A stretch of DNA of 50,397 nucleotides from Nitrospina sp. UBA6727 (GTDB lineage: Bacteria > Nitrospinota > Nitrospinia > Nitrospinales > VA-1): assembly GCA_002454045.1 (NCBI GenBank), contig DKID01000018.1, positions 1 to 50,397 on the forward strand, given 5' to 3'. The position numbers and the translations under genes are program-made. Positions 16,369 through 24,941 of the stretch are shown here, piece by piece. Below the pieces are notes generated by a model. The model saw only the letters and a list, made by a program, of their open reading frames with translations. It searched no databases and was not told the DNA's origin. Every line of letters starts with the position of its first letter. Position 1 is the stretch's first letter.

Positions 16369-17172
16369 TCAAAGATAATCCTTGAGAAGCAAAGGTGCCT
16401 CCGAGTGCCATATACGTTGACCGCAAACGTTGACGAATACGGGCTCCTTGGACTCAAATAATTCTAGATGAGCCCGATATAATCCCTCAGCAGTCGTTCT
16501 GCAATCACCATAAGTTTCTTTTTCTTCCTTGAATATTCCTTCTTCGAATTTTTGTATGCCCTCCTTGGAACTCCTTCCTTCGAAATAAGACCGGAGTAGA
16601 GGGTCTTTCAAGTTGTCAGGATTTTTCGCGGTCTTTCTTAAAAGCAGTTTAATGCCGCGGGAAGATTGCGATTCAAACAGTCCCGCGCGAATGCAAGCGT
16701 GACGGGCTTTGCCTTTCTCGACTACCCATTTTTCAATAGCCTCTTTGGAATGACCCATCGCTCCATACGTAGCTAGCTGGTGTCGAATGACATAGAAAGT
16801 GGAATAGGCAACAATGATTTTAACATCAAGTTCAGATTCTAGTTTTAAGATAGGGTCAAATGAAAGCCTGTTGGAAAGAGCTATCGACTCGGGTGTCGCC
16901 TCTGAAATGGGTACTCCAACCTCACCGAGAGCGGTGGCATAAAACAAAGCATCGAACTGACCATCACTAAATGTTTTAATTTTTTCTATAACCTGCGAGT
17001 CATTGATATCACCGAACAGGGTTTCATTTGCGCCTTTGATGCTGAAGCTGGGCTCTTCTTTGCCGTACCAATTGGCAACGATATTTGCCGTGTCGCCAAA
17101 CTTTTTGCGAACGGCTTTAATCGCCGCGGTTCCCATCACACCTGTTCCGCCTATAACAAGAAAATTATTCAT
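16369..17172 (-). CDS. SDR-like NAD(P)-binding protein
   Basis: A 267-residue Rossmann-fold protein. The glycine-rich cofactor loop GGTGVMGTAAIKAV is at residues 8-21, followed by an acidic/loop region (LFGDINDSQ) and the FYATALGEVG strand equivalent to the SDR NAG motif. Around residue 150, TYGAMGHSKEAIEKW is reminiscent of the SDR Tyr-Lys pair, but with irregular spacing, so the family is atypical. The C-terminal 90 residues do not look like a standard SDR substrate loop. GAGGG lies just before the ATG. Substrate unknown; an enoyl reductase or epimerase relative cannot be excluded. Confidence 0.75.
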   Translation of the reverse strand: MNNFLVIGGTGVMGTAAIKAVRKKFGDTANIVANWYGKEEPSFSIKGANETLFGDINDSQVIEKIKTFSDGQFDALFYATALGEVGVPISEATPESIALSNRLSFDPILKLESELDVKIIVAYSTFYVIRHQLATYGAMGHSKEAIEKWVVEKGKARHACIRAGLFESQSSRGIKLLLRKTAKNPDNLKDPLLRSYFEGRSSKEGIQKFEEGIFKEEKETYGDCRTTAEGLYRAHLELFESKEPVFVNVCGQRIWHSEAPLLLKDYL

Positions 17173-17223
17173 TGCGCCCTCTTTACATTTATAAAGATTT
17201 TGTTGTCAGGTTAAGCGAAGGAT

Positions 17224-17892
17224 TTAGGAGCCGCCGACATCCTCATCCCAATCCGCATGAGGAACTCGGGAATTTTCGTAGATAGCCTGAGACATGTAGG
17301 AGTCTTCTTTGAAAAAAGCCTCGATTTGATTTATCAAGTCATCCGCTTTTTGAATCACCGAATCCGTGTTTTCTTTGCGGATAATTTTTTCTGCAAGCTC
17401 CAAATATTCATTGATAAAGTGTCGTGCCGAATCGATGGCGTGAAAAATTCTTTGTGGGTCAAGAGTCCGATACCGATTGGTGACAGCAAATTTTTCAAAC
17501 TCAAACCATATCTCGATTTCTCCTTCACTTTTACCAAGTATGATCAACTCCTTTTTAAATTTTTCAGGTCCTTTTTCTGTAAGGTTCGTTGATACGTAGT
17601 TGGATAACTCATTAAAGGGGATGCCGTCTATGGTATTACAAAGGTACTCTAGATGAAAAAGAATGGTGTTGATCTTGTTGTCTAATTTAATTCCATGGAC
17701 AGAATTATTTTGGAAATCAGTTGTCTTTTGAAACAGTCCCCAAATTCCACCCCACTCCGCCACCATTTCCTTTTTAGTAAGCAAGGGGGCCACTCGCTTC
17801 ACGCAGGCGGATGGTTCCGCATGGTCTGCCCATATCGGCTGAATCGGAATATAAAAACATGAAATCAATAAAGCATATGATGCGGTTTTCAT
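17224..17892 (-). CDS. Exported protein of unknown function
   Basis: A 222-residue protein with a clear signal peptide: a short basic start (MKTASYALLISCFYIPIQ) and a likely cleavage after the PIWA segment near residue 22, so it is probably periplasmic. The mature part is mainly helical, with two Cys (Cys30 and one near residue 85) that could form a disulfide. A long amphipathic helical region runs from about residue 150 to 195. The C-terminus is acidic. I recognise no family. It lies 51 bases upstream of the SDR-like gene in the same direction, perhaps in one transcript. Confidence 0.65.
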   Translation of the reverse strand: MKTASYALLISCFYIPIQPIWADHAEPSACVKRVAPLLTKKEMVAEWGGIWGLFQKTTDFQNNSVHGIKLDNKINTILFHLEYLCNTIDGIPFNELSNYVSTNLTEKGPEKFKKELIILGKSEGEIEIWFEFEKFAVTNRYRTLDPQRIFHAIDSARHFINEYLELAEKIIRKENTDSVIQKADDLINQIEAFFKEDSYMSQAIYENSRVPHADWDEDVGGS

Positions 17893-17967
17893 AAATTTAC
17901 CGTCTGCTTAAATGTGCGAATGTCGCGGCGGTTCCTGAACCAAAGGCGGGATGAAAAGCCGGGTTTT

Positions 17968-18393
17968 TCAAATCGAGGTCTTGCCCATCTTTAAGAGAAC
18001 ACGGCTCTCCTTTTTAGTTATTGGCATTACAGATAAACGAGACTGTTTGACCAATGCAATTTCATGGAGGTCTTTATGAACTTTAATTTCTTCAAGACTA
18101 ACAGGATGCGTGAATGTTTTAAGAGGTTTAAGATCGACCACAACCCATCGTGAATCATCGGTTGTGGGATCTGGATAAGCCTCGCGTGTTACTTTGGCGA
18201 TACCCTTGATCTCCTTTCCAATGACGCTATGGTAAAAGAAAACCATGTCGCCTTTTTTCATGGCCCGCAGATTATTACGCGCCTGGTAGTTTCGTACTCC
18301 GTCCCAATAAGTTTTTCCATCGCGCAAAAATTTTTCCCAGCTATATTGCGAAGGCTCTTGCTTTACAAGCCAGATAGACTTTTCATCGGGCAT
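17968..18393 (-). CDS. EVE-domain protein
   Basis: A 141-residue single EVE (PUA-like) domain protein. The family signature is clear: SIWLVKQEPSQYSWEKF at the start, YWDGVRNYQARNNLRAMKKGD, FFYHSVIGKEIKGIAKV, and DPTTDDSRWVVVDL. EVE proteins bind modified bases and are often housekeeping in bacteria. The frame is open further upstream to 18462, but the ATG at 18393 gives the normal N-terminus and has AGGAT about nine bases ahead. A restriction-linked role is not suggested by the neighbours. Confidence 0.92.
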   Translation of the reverse strand: MPDEKSIWLVKQEPSQYSWEKFLRDGKTYWDGVRNYQARNNLRAMKKGDMVFFYHSVIGKEIKGIAKVTREAYPDPTTDDSRWVVVDLKPLKTFTHPVSLEEIKVHKDLHEIALVKQSRLSVMPITKKESRVLLKMGKTSI

Positions 18394-18579
18394 AGTTAAA
18401 ATATCCTGAAGGTTGGGTTTATCTATTCCTAAGTGTTGACCTGTCCCCGTAGGTTGTACCACTTTTCAAGTTAGTATTTCTACCCCGAGCACGCAACGGT
18501 ATGAATTAAAGTTCCATTTTTCGATGCTATTAATTTTACATTCTTTGACGCGGGAAAGAATTAAGCAAAAATTATCTGA

Positions 18580-18608
18580 TTGACCTCGATTGGTACTATA
18601 AATATAAT
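18580..18608 (+). promoter_or_regulatory. Strong sigma70-type promoter for the aldolase genes
   Basis: TTGACC (18580-18585, 5/6) and a perfect TATAAT (18603-18608) are separated by 17 bases. This is the best promoter match in the window. It predicts a start near 18615 and a leader of about 78 bases before the ATG at 18693. It sits in the 299-base divergent gap after the EVE gene; nothing else of note is seen in that gap. Confidence 0.75.
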
Positions 18609-18692
18609 GCCCTTCTCCAATTTATTGAAAAGTTTACTAAAATTCATTTTTTCCGAAGAGACGTATTGGTCTCGGTTGGGAGTTTTAACGGC

Positions 18693-19643
18693 ATGTATCG
18701 AAAAGAAATAAAAGTATTGGATTGTACTATTCGCGACGGTGGCTTGATGAACAACCACCTGTTCAGCGATAATCTAGTCCGCAGAGTTTTTCAGGCGGTC
18801 AATAAATCAGGAGTCGACTATATTGAACTTGGATACAAAGCAGACGAGAACCAGTTTAAGCGCGGCGAATTTGGTCCCATGAAATTTTGTTCCGAACAGG
18901 ATTTGGAAAACGTCGTCGGGGATACGGAACTAAATTGCAAAATGTCTGTTATGGCCGACATCGGACGTTTTGATGCTGACGCAGTAATCCAAAAATCTGA
19001 AAGCTATGTAGATATGGTGCGGGTTGCAACATACGTTAAGGATATCGACAAAGCCATCAATCTTGTCAATACGCTTAACGCGAAGGGCTACGAAACCACC
19101 ATCAACATTATGGCGGTATCACATTCCAGGGAGCGGGAGTTGGATGAAGCACTGGAGCAGATAGAAAAGGAGAGCGCCGTGGACGTTGTCTATTTAGTCG
19201 ATAGTTTTGGCGCTTTGTATTCGGAGCAAATCGCTCATCTCGCAAAAAAATATAAAGCCGCACTTCCGAACCGGGAAATTGGTATTCACGCACACAACAA
19301 CCAGCAGTTGGCTTTTGCCAACACCATTGAATCGATTATCCAAAATATTAATTACTTGGATGGAACTATTTGGGGAATCGGGAGAGCCGCCGGCAACTGT
19401 CCTCTGGAATTACTTTTGGGATTTCTAAAAAACCCGAAGTTTGACATCCGCCCCATCTTGAAAGTATTGGAAAATGATTTTGTGGAACTGCGCAAAGATA
19501 TCGAATGGGGATACACAATCCCTTATATGATTACCGGCATTCTGGATTTACATCCCCGTGCAGGAATGAAACTTAGAAATTCGGATGAGAAGGACAAGTA
19601 TCTGGATTTCTATGAAAAGCTCACCTCCGAAGCGAACGTCTAA
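18693..19643 (+). CDS. DRE-TIM metallolyase (HMGL-like / 4-hydroxy-2-oxovalerate aldolase-like)
   Basis: A 316-residue TIM barrel of the HMG-CoA lyase-like superfamily. The first strand carries VLDCTIRDGG with the catalytic Asp-x-x-x-Arg-Asp. Metal ligands are visible as HAHNN (IGIHAHNNQQLAFANT), and the WGIGRAAGNCPLELLL loop resembles DmpG/BphI aldolases. It lacks the full C-terminal extension of DmpG. An in-frame TTG at 18666 is possible, but GGGAG lies 10 bases before the ATG at 18693, which is preferred. It is followed seven bases later by a KDPG-type aldolase, so a joint role in making or cleaving a 2-oxo acid is plausible. The substrate is unknown. Confidence 0.85.
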   Translation: MYRKEIKVLDCTIRDGGLMNNHLFSDNLVRRVFQAVNKSGVDYIELGYKADENQFKRGEFGPMKFCSEQDLENVVGDTELNCKMSVMADIGRFDADAVIQKSESYVDMVRVATYVKDIDKAINLVNTLNAKGYETTINIMAVSHSRERELDEALEQIEKESAVDVVYLVDSFGALYSEQIAHLAKKYKAALPNREIGIHAHNNQQLAFANTIESIIQNINYLDGTIWGIGRAAGNCPLELLLGFLKNPKFDIRPILKVLENDFVELRKDIEWGYTIPYMITGILDLHPRAGMKLRNSDEKDKYLDFYEKLTSEANV

Positions 19644-19650
19644 ATCTCTC

Positions 19651-20325
19651 ATGGCGGGTTTCGATTTAACTCTCTTCGAGAGAAAACCCGTGCTCGGCAT
19701 CATCCGCGACATTGATGAAAACTCTCTTTCTGGTGTGCTGGCAGCGGCGTTTTCTGGAGGGCTCCGTTTTCTGGAAATCACGCTCAATACTCATGACGCG
19801 TTGCTTCTTGTCAACAAGGCGGTCGAACGGTTCCCCGATTTTTGCATAGGAGCAGGTACGGTTTTATCCATCGCGACGGCGCGGAAGGCTGTTGATGCCG
19901 GGGCGAAGTTTCTTGTGGCACCAAACCTAAACGAAGACGTGGCCAAGTTCTGCTGCGAGAACAACGTCGTCTATTTCCCGGGAGCGTTGACCCCTACGGA
20001 AATTGAAAAAGCCTGGAACTCCGGCGCGACGATGGTAAAAGTTTTTCCCGCCTCACAGATGGGACCGGATTATTTTGAAATCGTAAAAGGGCCATTCGAC
20101 CAGATTAAGCTGATGGCGGTGGGCGGCGTGAGTCCTCAAAATATCCCCGATTATTTTTCCGCTGGCGCCGCCGCCGTGGCAATAGGTGGTTCGATATTTT
20201 CCCCGAGCCGCATGGCAAACCGGGAATACCTCGCCATACAAAAAAATGTTGAGGAATTTATGTTTGCAGTAAATAAAATTTATTCTAATATAAATGAAAT
20301 GGATTCTGCTAACCACTCGAGTTGA
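19651..20325 (+). CDS. eda: KDPG/KHG-type class I aldolase
   Basis: A 224-residue class I (Schiff base) aldolase of the 2-keto-3-deoxy-6-phosphogluconate / 4-hydroxy-2-oxoglutarate family. Visible are the catalytic Glu42 (LEITLNTH), IGAGTVLS, FLVAPNLN, the Schiff-base Lys130 in MVKVFPAS, and the phosphate-site AVGGVSPQNI and GGSIF segments. The frame is open back to 19585, overlapping the previous gene; the ATG at 19651 gives the usual N-terminus. No Entner-Doudoroff dehydratase (edd) is nearby, so the physiological substrate is uncertain and could be hydroxy-oxoglutarate or another oxo acid. Confidence 0.85.
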   Translation: MAGFDLTLFERKPVLGIIRDIDENSLSGVLAAAFSGGLRFLEITLNTHDALLLVNKAVERFPDFCIGAGTVLSIATARKAVDAGAKFLVAPNLNEDVAKFCCENNVVYFPGALTPTEIEKAWNSGATMVKVFPASQMGPDYFEIVKGPFDQIKLMAVGGVSPQNIPDYFSAGAAAVAIGGSIFSPSRMANREYLAIQKNVEEFMFAVNKIYSNINEMDSANHSS

Positions 20326-20340
20326 GAGGAGACGGTGGAT

Positions 20341-20607
20341 ATGAACTTTGATTTTATGAAAGAGTTTATGATGTTCGAGGATGAAGAGCGGTTTGCCAGT
20401 CTTTGTGAACGGTTGGAAGAGGTGATCCGTGACGCGGATGATGGCGAAGGTAAACTTTCTGAACTCGAAATTATGCAAGCACTAGATTACGTCGGCTTCA
20501 ACTTGTTGCGAGACAATTGGAAGGAATATAAAAAAATGGATATGCTTAACCATGACCAGAATTTTTCTCCAAGCGCCAAGGGCAAGGAGAAGCGGTACAT
20601 TCATTAA
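20341..20607 (+). CDS. Small acidic protein of unknown function
   Basis: An 88-residue, largely helical and acidic protein (starting MNFDFMKEFMMFEDEERF) with a basic tail. GAGAGGAG overlaps the stop of the preceding aldolase gene. It could serve either a GTG at 20335 or the ATG at 20341, so the start is ambiguous by two residues. The tight link suggests it belongs to the aldolase transcript. No family is recognised. Confidence 0.6.
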   Translation: MNFDFMKEFMMFEDEERFASLCERLEEVIRDADDGEGKLSELEIMQALDYVGFNLLRDNWKEYKKMDMLNHDQNFSPSAKGKEKRYIH

Positions 20608-20643
20608 TTCTCGCAGGCCTTTTCTAATTTTCTAATGTTCCCC

Positions 20644-20688
20644 ATCAGCCGATGCATTTTTTTCGAGCGTGTTAAAGTGTCGGCTGAT
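20644..20688. terminator. Inverted repeat between convergent genes, possible bidirectional terminator
   Basis: ATCAGCCGA (20644-20652) and TCGGCTGAT (20680-20688) form a perfect 9-bp stem, extendable by two wobble pairs and one C-G pair. It lies in the 186-base gap between two converging genes. There is a T run inside the loop but no T tract directly outside, so it is not a canonical intrinsic terminator. Confidence 0.4.
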
Positions 20689-20793
20689 TTCCCCGTGTGT
20701 TGAAAGTTCATCGGCAGTTTCAGTCCGTTCCGTCACGCAGTCGGTTGCCAAATTCCCCACGATAATTTTTCGGGCAGATACTTCCTCCCGACT

Positions 20794-22950
20794 CTATTTA
20801 TCTCCGAAGGCGTCCTTGGCCAGTTTCTCGTATTCATTTTGAAACTGGTTTTCTACATGTTTTACATGTCCGAATAGTTCGTGGATTTTGATATCTATTT
20901 CAGTCAAGTGCTCGGACAACTCCTTCAAATCATGGTCGGGTGTGTCGGCGTCTTTTAGGAACGCTTCGCAACGTTTGGCGTGATGGGAAATATGTTCCAC
21001 CAAGTCGTGTATCTGGGTGATGCGACCTTGAAGATGTTGGGTTTCCTCCTGCAAATGGGTGACGCCCAACTCCGCCTTAATGATGAACGTGTAAATCAGC
21101 GCGAACACAAACGCCCCGAACAATATCGCTTGACCGATAAATGTTTCCCACGTTGGATACATTCCCAGCCAGCTAACACTAGGCAAAAAGTTCGCCGTGG
21201 TCATGGAAACTTGTTCGCCCATCTGCAACTCGTGGATTCCCTTTCCCATGAAGGTGAACGCCATGTAATACAAAAGCACGCTGGTGAAACCAAAAAACCA
21301 TTTTATGGGAATCCTCATTCCCAAAGTATTGATCAAGTAAAATACTCCGGCCAAAACCACGCAGCCCGCCAGAAACCCGGGGATGATTCCTCCGGTAGAA
21401 TTGTCCGCGTATAAATAGAGAGCTTTGTAGAAGAGAACGGTTTCGAATCCTTCGCGGTAAACCGATATGAAAGCCACCGCGCCCAGAGTAATTGCGCTTC
21501 CTTTGGATAAGGCACCGCGCATTTTTTTGTTGATGTAGTTCTGCCATTTTCTGGTTTCTATTTTGGAAACCAACCAGTAGCTGACCCAGAATAAAACCGC
21601 AACAGCCGTCAACATGATCCAACCTTCAAGGAGTTCCCGACTGGCTTCGCTCAGGTGAAGGATTTCTTGGATGATGTACGCCGTTGCAAAACTAGCAAGA
21701 ATGCCGACCGCCACGCCGATGTGGATGGACTTCACCCGCGACTGATTGCGGGACTTAACCAAAAACGCAATCAGTGCAGCGATAATCAAAATGGCTTCAA
21801 ATCCTTCCCGGACGATGATGGAGAAAGATTGGAAAAACATCACGGTGAAACCAACTTCGCTCTTGAATAGTTTCAAACCTTCTGAAAGTTTCAGATCGAT
21901 TTCGTTGTTTAGGGATTGCACTTGCTCAAAAGGCGCGTTGCTTTTAATTTCTCCGCGATAGCGACTGAACGCCGACTCTAGGCTTACACCCAAATTTTTA
22001 TCTTTCGCGATAAGATTGGACTCGATTTTTTCATACGCCATATAAGCGTCGAAAGCAATTTCGGCGGCAGCGTCACTTTGACCAGATTTATAAGTTTCCA
22101 GACTTTTTGTAAGAAGCCCCCGAATTTCGTCGACGACCGCGACGGCAAGATTGCCTTGGGCATCCGTTGACGAGTCGCCAGCAGCCAACTCCAGATTGAC
22201 GGGGGGAAGTTGAACATTCGCGTTGGAAAAAGTTCTAGTGTAATAAGTCACGTCCCAAATCTGTGTTTCCGAAAGCACTTCGCCCCACGCCATCATCGCC
22301 GTGTTGGCAATGCCAACGCTAATCACTTCAAAATTATCGTAAGCGGTGGTGTTGGCGTCGCCTGTAAATTCAGGGTCGGACAAAACGGCGGGGGCGGGGT
22401 CAAATTGCTTAGCCATAGGACCATCGCCGTCACCCGCCATGCCATGACAAACTGAGCAGTTGTTTTCAAATATTTTTTTACCATTCGCTAACGATACTAG
22501 CGTGACCGGTGTTTCATTGATTTCGATATTGAAAGTTGCCAGCAATTCAGAATTGGTGCCGTTTACTTCTTCCCATACTTTTTGCGAATCAGCTTTATCT
22601 TTAACCAAGACCATCATGCTGACGAACCGATTGTTAAGATTTTTAGATTTTTGCGAATCGGTAATTTTTGCGGATAACCTTGCAAATCTTTCAGTAGCCT
22701 GTTGCAAAAATACCTGACTTTCCTCGTACTCGGGGGCCACGACAATCTTGCCATCCACCACGCCCGCTTCAAATTCTTTAGCGGCGATGTTCAGCATCAT
22801 CACTATTTTTTTGACTTCGTCGATGGATGCCTGATTCACGGCTTCGGCGCGGTTTGCAACCCAAAAAATATGACTTGCAAACAAAAGGGATACGACGACA
22901 ATTTTCAGAAAATCCATTTTCTTCCGCGTTGTCAGTTTTCTGGCCAGCAT
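20794..22950 (-). CDS. Cytochrome c-FTR1 iron permease fusion
   Basis: A 718-residue membrane protein for high-affinity iron uptake. Domains in order: signal peptide (about residues 13-37), a periplasmic helical region, a monohaem cytochrome c domain with Cys165-x-x-Cys168-His169 and a likely Met ligand at 219/220, a second helical stretch (about 260-365), then an FTR1 permease with seven or so membrane helices. Both iron-binding REGFE motifs are intact, at 381-385 and 499-503. The C-terminal 90 residues form a His-rich, Glu-rich coiled segment. In the EfeU/FTR1 family, ferrous iron is oxidised and moved as ferric iron; the fused haem may take the electron. A Fur box lies 80 bases upstream. 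Confidence 0.93.
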   Translation of the reverse strand: MLARKLTTRKKMDFLKIVVVSLLFASHIFWVANRAEAVNQASIDEVKKIVMMLNIAAKEFEAGVVDGKIVVAPEYEESQVFLQQATERFARLSAKITDSQKSKNLNNRFVSMMVLVKDKADSQKVWEEVNGTNSELLATFNIEINETPVTLVSLANGKKIFENNCSVCHGMAGDGDGPMAKQFDPAPAVLSDPEFTGDANTTAYDNFEVISVGIANTAMMAWGEVLSETQIWDVTYYTRTFSNANVQLPPVNLELAAGDSSTDAQGNLAVAVVDEIRGLLTKSLETYKSGQSDAAAEIAFDAYMAYEKIESNLIAKDKNLGVSLESAFSRYRGEIKSNAPFEQVQSLNNEIDLKLSEGLKLFKSEVGFTVMFFQSFSIIVREGFEAILIIAALIAFLVKSRNQSRVKSIHIGVAVGILASFATAYIIQEILHLSEASRELLEGWIMLTAVAVLFWVSYWLVSKIETRKWQNYINKKMRGALSKGSAITLGAVAFISVYREGFETVLFYKALYLYADNSTGGIIPGFLAGCVVLAGVFYLINTLGMRIPIKWFFGFTSVLLYYMAFTFMGKGIHELQMGEQVSMTTANFLPSVSWLGMYPTWETFIGQAILFGAFVFALIYTFIIKAELGVTHLQEETQHLQGRITQIHDLVEHISHHAKRCEAFLKDADTPDHDLKELSEHLTEIDIKIHELFGHVKHVENQFQNEYEKLAKDAFGDK

Positions 22951-23016
22951 GAGATTTATCCCTTCCAGATTACGTTGACTTCATTTGACGGCGTCAGAAT
23001 TCCTTCCTCCGAAATC

Positions 23017-23045
23017 CTTAAATCAATAATGAGAATTGTTATCAA
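23017..23045 (-). promoter_or_regulatory. Promoter of the iron permease gene
   Basis: On the minus strand, TTGATA (23040-23045, 5/6) and TTTAAG (23017-23022, 4/6) are 17 bases apart. It directs transcription toward the permease start at 22950 with a leader of roughly 60 bases. The spacer is covered by the Fur box, so repressor binding would exclude RNA polymerase. Confidence 0.6.
23030..23044. promoter_or_regulatory. Fur box
   Basis: TGAGAAT-T-GTTATCA matches the 7-1-7 Fur operator (TGATAAT-N-ATTATCA) at 12 of 14 arm positions. It overlaps the -35 hexamer and spacer of the permease promoter, the classic place for iron-dependent repression. The cognate regulator is probably the Fur protein encoded at 173-601. 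Confidence 0.8.
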
Positions 23046-23413
23046 CAATATGGGATGACCCTCAGATTGTCAAGAATATTGCGGTTTTTAATTCGATGCT
23101 GCCGATTACGGCAATTTTATCAATGATATTGGCGGCATGAGGATGGGACGGAAAAACCATCCCGAAGAGAAAATTGAAATGCGAAAGAGGGGCAATTTTT
23201 AAAATAATTAAAAAAATGTAAGCGGGGAGACGGAGAGGGAGCATCATGCTTTGGGATTTGATATTATTAAAAAATAGGAAGAGGCGGGACAAAAGGAACG
23301 GAATCGCGGTTGCAGTTGCGGTGGCGGAAAACAGCAGGTGAACTTGCCGATTCCGCGTTGGGTGAAGACACGGCAGAAAACTTATTTGTTTTTTTATCGG
23401 AGCGAAAAACGGA

Positions 23414-24931
23414 ATGAACAAAGGTTTTAAAAAAACTTATTGCGCGCTGGTTCGCCGCTTGGAAGAAAGTAGCCGATTGGGTGGGGTCATGGGGATTTTG
23501 CATTGGGATCAGGAAGTCATCATGCCCGCGGGCGCATCAGAATCCCGCGCCCAACAAATCGGCGCCTTGGCCGGGGTCCTCCATGAAAAAACCACTCACC
23601 CGGAAATGGGGAAGTTGCTGGACGAACTTTTCGCGGCGGACGAAAATAAATTTACCGCGCCGGAATGGTGCAACATCCGCGAAGCCCGCCGGGAATTTCA
23701 TATCGCGACGCGAGTTCCCAAAGTGCTTGTCACCGAGTTGGCGGAATTATCTTCCCGGTCACATCAAATTTGGGTGAAAGCTCGTTCGGAAAATAAGTTT
23801 TCCGATTTCGTCCCGGCTCTAAAAAAATTGGTGGATTTAAAAATAAAGTGGGCGGGTTATGTTTTTCCTGACATGCAACCCTACGATGCCAACATTGATA
23901 TTTACGAAAGAGGAACCACCCAGCGGGACATCACTCCCATATTTGATAAGCTCAAAGCGGAGTTGATTCCGTTGATAAAGGCTATCCAATCGTCTGATTA
24001 CAAACCAGACGTTAGTTTTTTATCTGGCCAGTTCCCCATCGAAAAACAGGAAGCGTTGGGACGAAGAATTGGTGAAGACATGGGGTTCCTGTTTAACCAT
24101 GGGCGTATGGATGTATCGACGCATCCTTTTTGCGGCGGCAGTCATCCGACCGATGTCCGCATCACCACGCGGTATCGAACGGACAATTTTTTGGAATCGT
24201 TATACGCCGTGATTCACGAGACGGGACACGGACTTTATGAGCAGGGGCGTATGCAAAACGGGCGCGACTTGCCGGTATCCGAAGCCCTCACCATGGCCAT
24301 CCACGAATCGCAGTCGCTATTTTGGGAACGAATGATCGCGCAAGGAAAACCATTTTGCGCGCGCTATCTGCCGTTGCTTGCCGAAACATTTCCGCGCAAT
24401 TTAAAGGATGTAACTCCCGCGCAGTTTTATGAGGCGGTCAATGTCAGCGGTCCTTCACTGATTAGAGTTGGGGCGGATGAGGTGACGTATCCCCTGCATG
24501 TTCTCCTGCGTTATGAATTGGAAAAAGGTTTGTTTGATGGATCGATTCGTGTCGAACATTTGCCAGAGATGTGGAACGCCAAAATGAAAGAGTATTTAGG
24601 CGTGGAGCCGCCGACCGACACGCTTGGCGTTTTGCAAGATACACATTGGAGTGGCGGCGCTTTCGGCTACTTTCCTTCTTATACACTCGGGGCGATTTAT
24701 GCCAGCCAGTTTTATCAGGCGTTGCTTCGCGCCAAGCCTGGCGTAGAAAAACAAATCGCGGCGGGAAACATGGCGCCTGTTCGGGAATGGCTGGGCGTTC
24801 AGATTCATCAGCGGGGAAGGTTGCTATCGGTTCCCGATTTGGTTGAGCGGGTGACCGGAGAAAAATTGAATCCGGATAACTTCCTGGATTATTTAAAAAA
24901 TAAATACCGTCAGATTTATCAACTTGATTAG
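23414..24931 (+). CDS. M32-family metallocarboxypeptidase (Taq-type)
   Basis: A 505-residue cytoplasmic zinc carboxypeptidase that trims C-terminal residues from peptides. The zinc motif HETGH is at 268-272 (VIHETGHGLYEQG) and the third ligand is Glu298 in MAIHESQSLFWER. The M32 signatures HPFCGGSHPTDVRITTR and GVLQDTHWSGGAFGYFPSY are present. The length is standard for the family. The ATG at 23414 has GGAG about 11 bases upstream. It overlaps nothing; the next gene starts 10 bases later and is probably co-transcribed. Confidence 0.95.
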   Translation: MNKGFKKTYCALVRRLEESSRLGGVMGILHWDQEVIMPAGASESRAQQIGALAGVLHEKTTHPEMGKLLDELFAADENKFTAPEWCNIREARREFHIATRVPKVLVTELAELSSRSHQIWVKARSENKFSDFVPALKKLVDLKIKWAGYVFPDMQPYDANIDIYERGTTQRDITPIFDKLKAELIPLIKAIQSSDYKPDVSFLSGQFPIEKQEALGRRIGEDMGFLFNHGRMDVSTHPFCGGSHPTDVRITTRYRTDNFLESLYAVIHETGHGLYEQGRMQNGRDLPVSEALTMAIHESQSLFWERMIAQGKPFCARYLPLLAETFPRNLKDVTPAQFYEAVNVSGPSLIRVGADEVTYPLHVLLRYELEKGLFDGSIRVEHLPEMWNAKMKEYLGVEPPTDTLGVLQDTHWSGGAFGYFPSYTLGAIYASQFYQALLRAKPGVEKQIAAGNMAPVREWLGVQIHQRGRLLSVPDLVERVTGEKLNPDNFLDYLKNKYRQIYQLD

Positions 24932-24941
24932 AAAGCGGCCG

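Larger units (their letters stand above)
22951..23413. other. 463-base intergenic region between the iron permease and the M32 peptidase
   Basis: The left 100 bases hold the minus-strand iron permease promoter and Fur box. The remaining part (about 23050-23413) shows no gene I believe: the reading frames there have no family resemblance or ribosome-binding sites. It is AT-rich near 23200-23280 and GC-richer after. A promoter for the M32 gene presumably lies here, but I cannot pick one with confidence. Confidence 0.5.

Noticed and set aside
16361..16380. An AT-rich stretch with two GATAATC copies resembling half Fur boxes.
   Set aside because: It lies at the 3' end of the SDR-like gene between convergent genes, has direct rather than inverted symmetry, and precedes no start codon.
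17968..18393. The EVE-domain protein as a modification-dependent restriction factor.
   Set aside because: It is a lone EVE domain without a nuclease partner; the solitary form is common as a housekeeping protein.
23062..23421. A 119-codon open frame on the minus strand upstream of the M32 peptidase gene.
   Set aside because: Composition is Phe/Pro-rich, it resembles no protein family, and there is no ribosome-binding site. It overlaps the peptidase start and the Fur-controlled promoter region.
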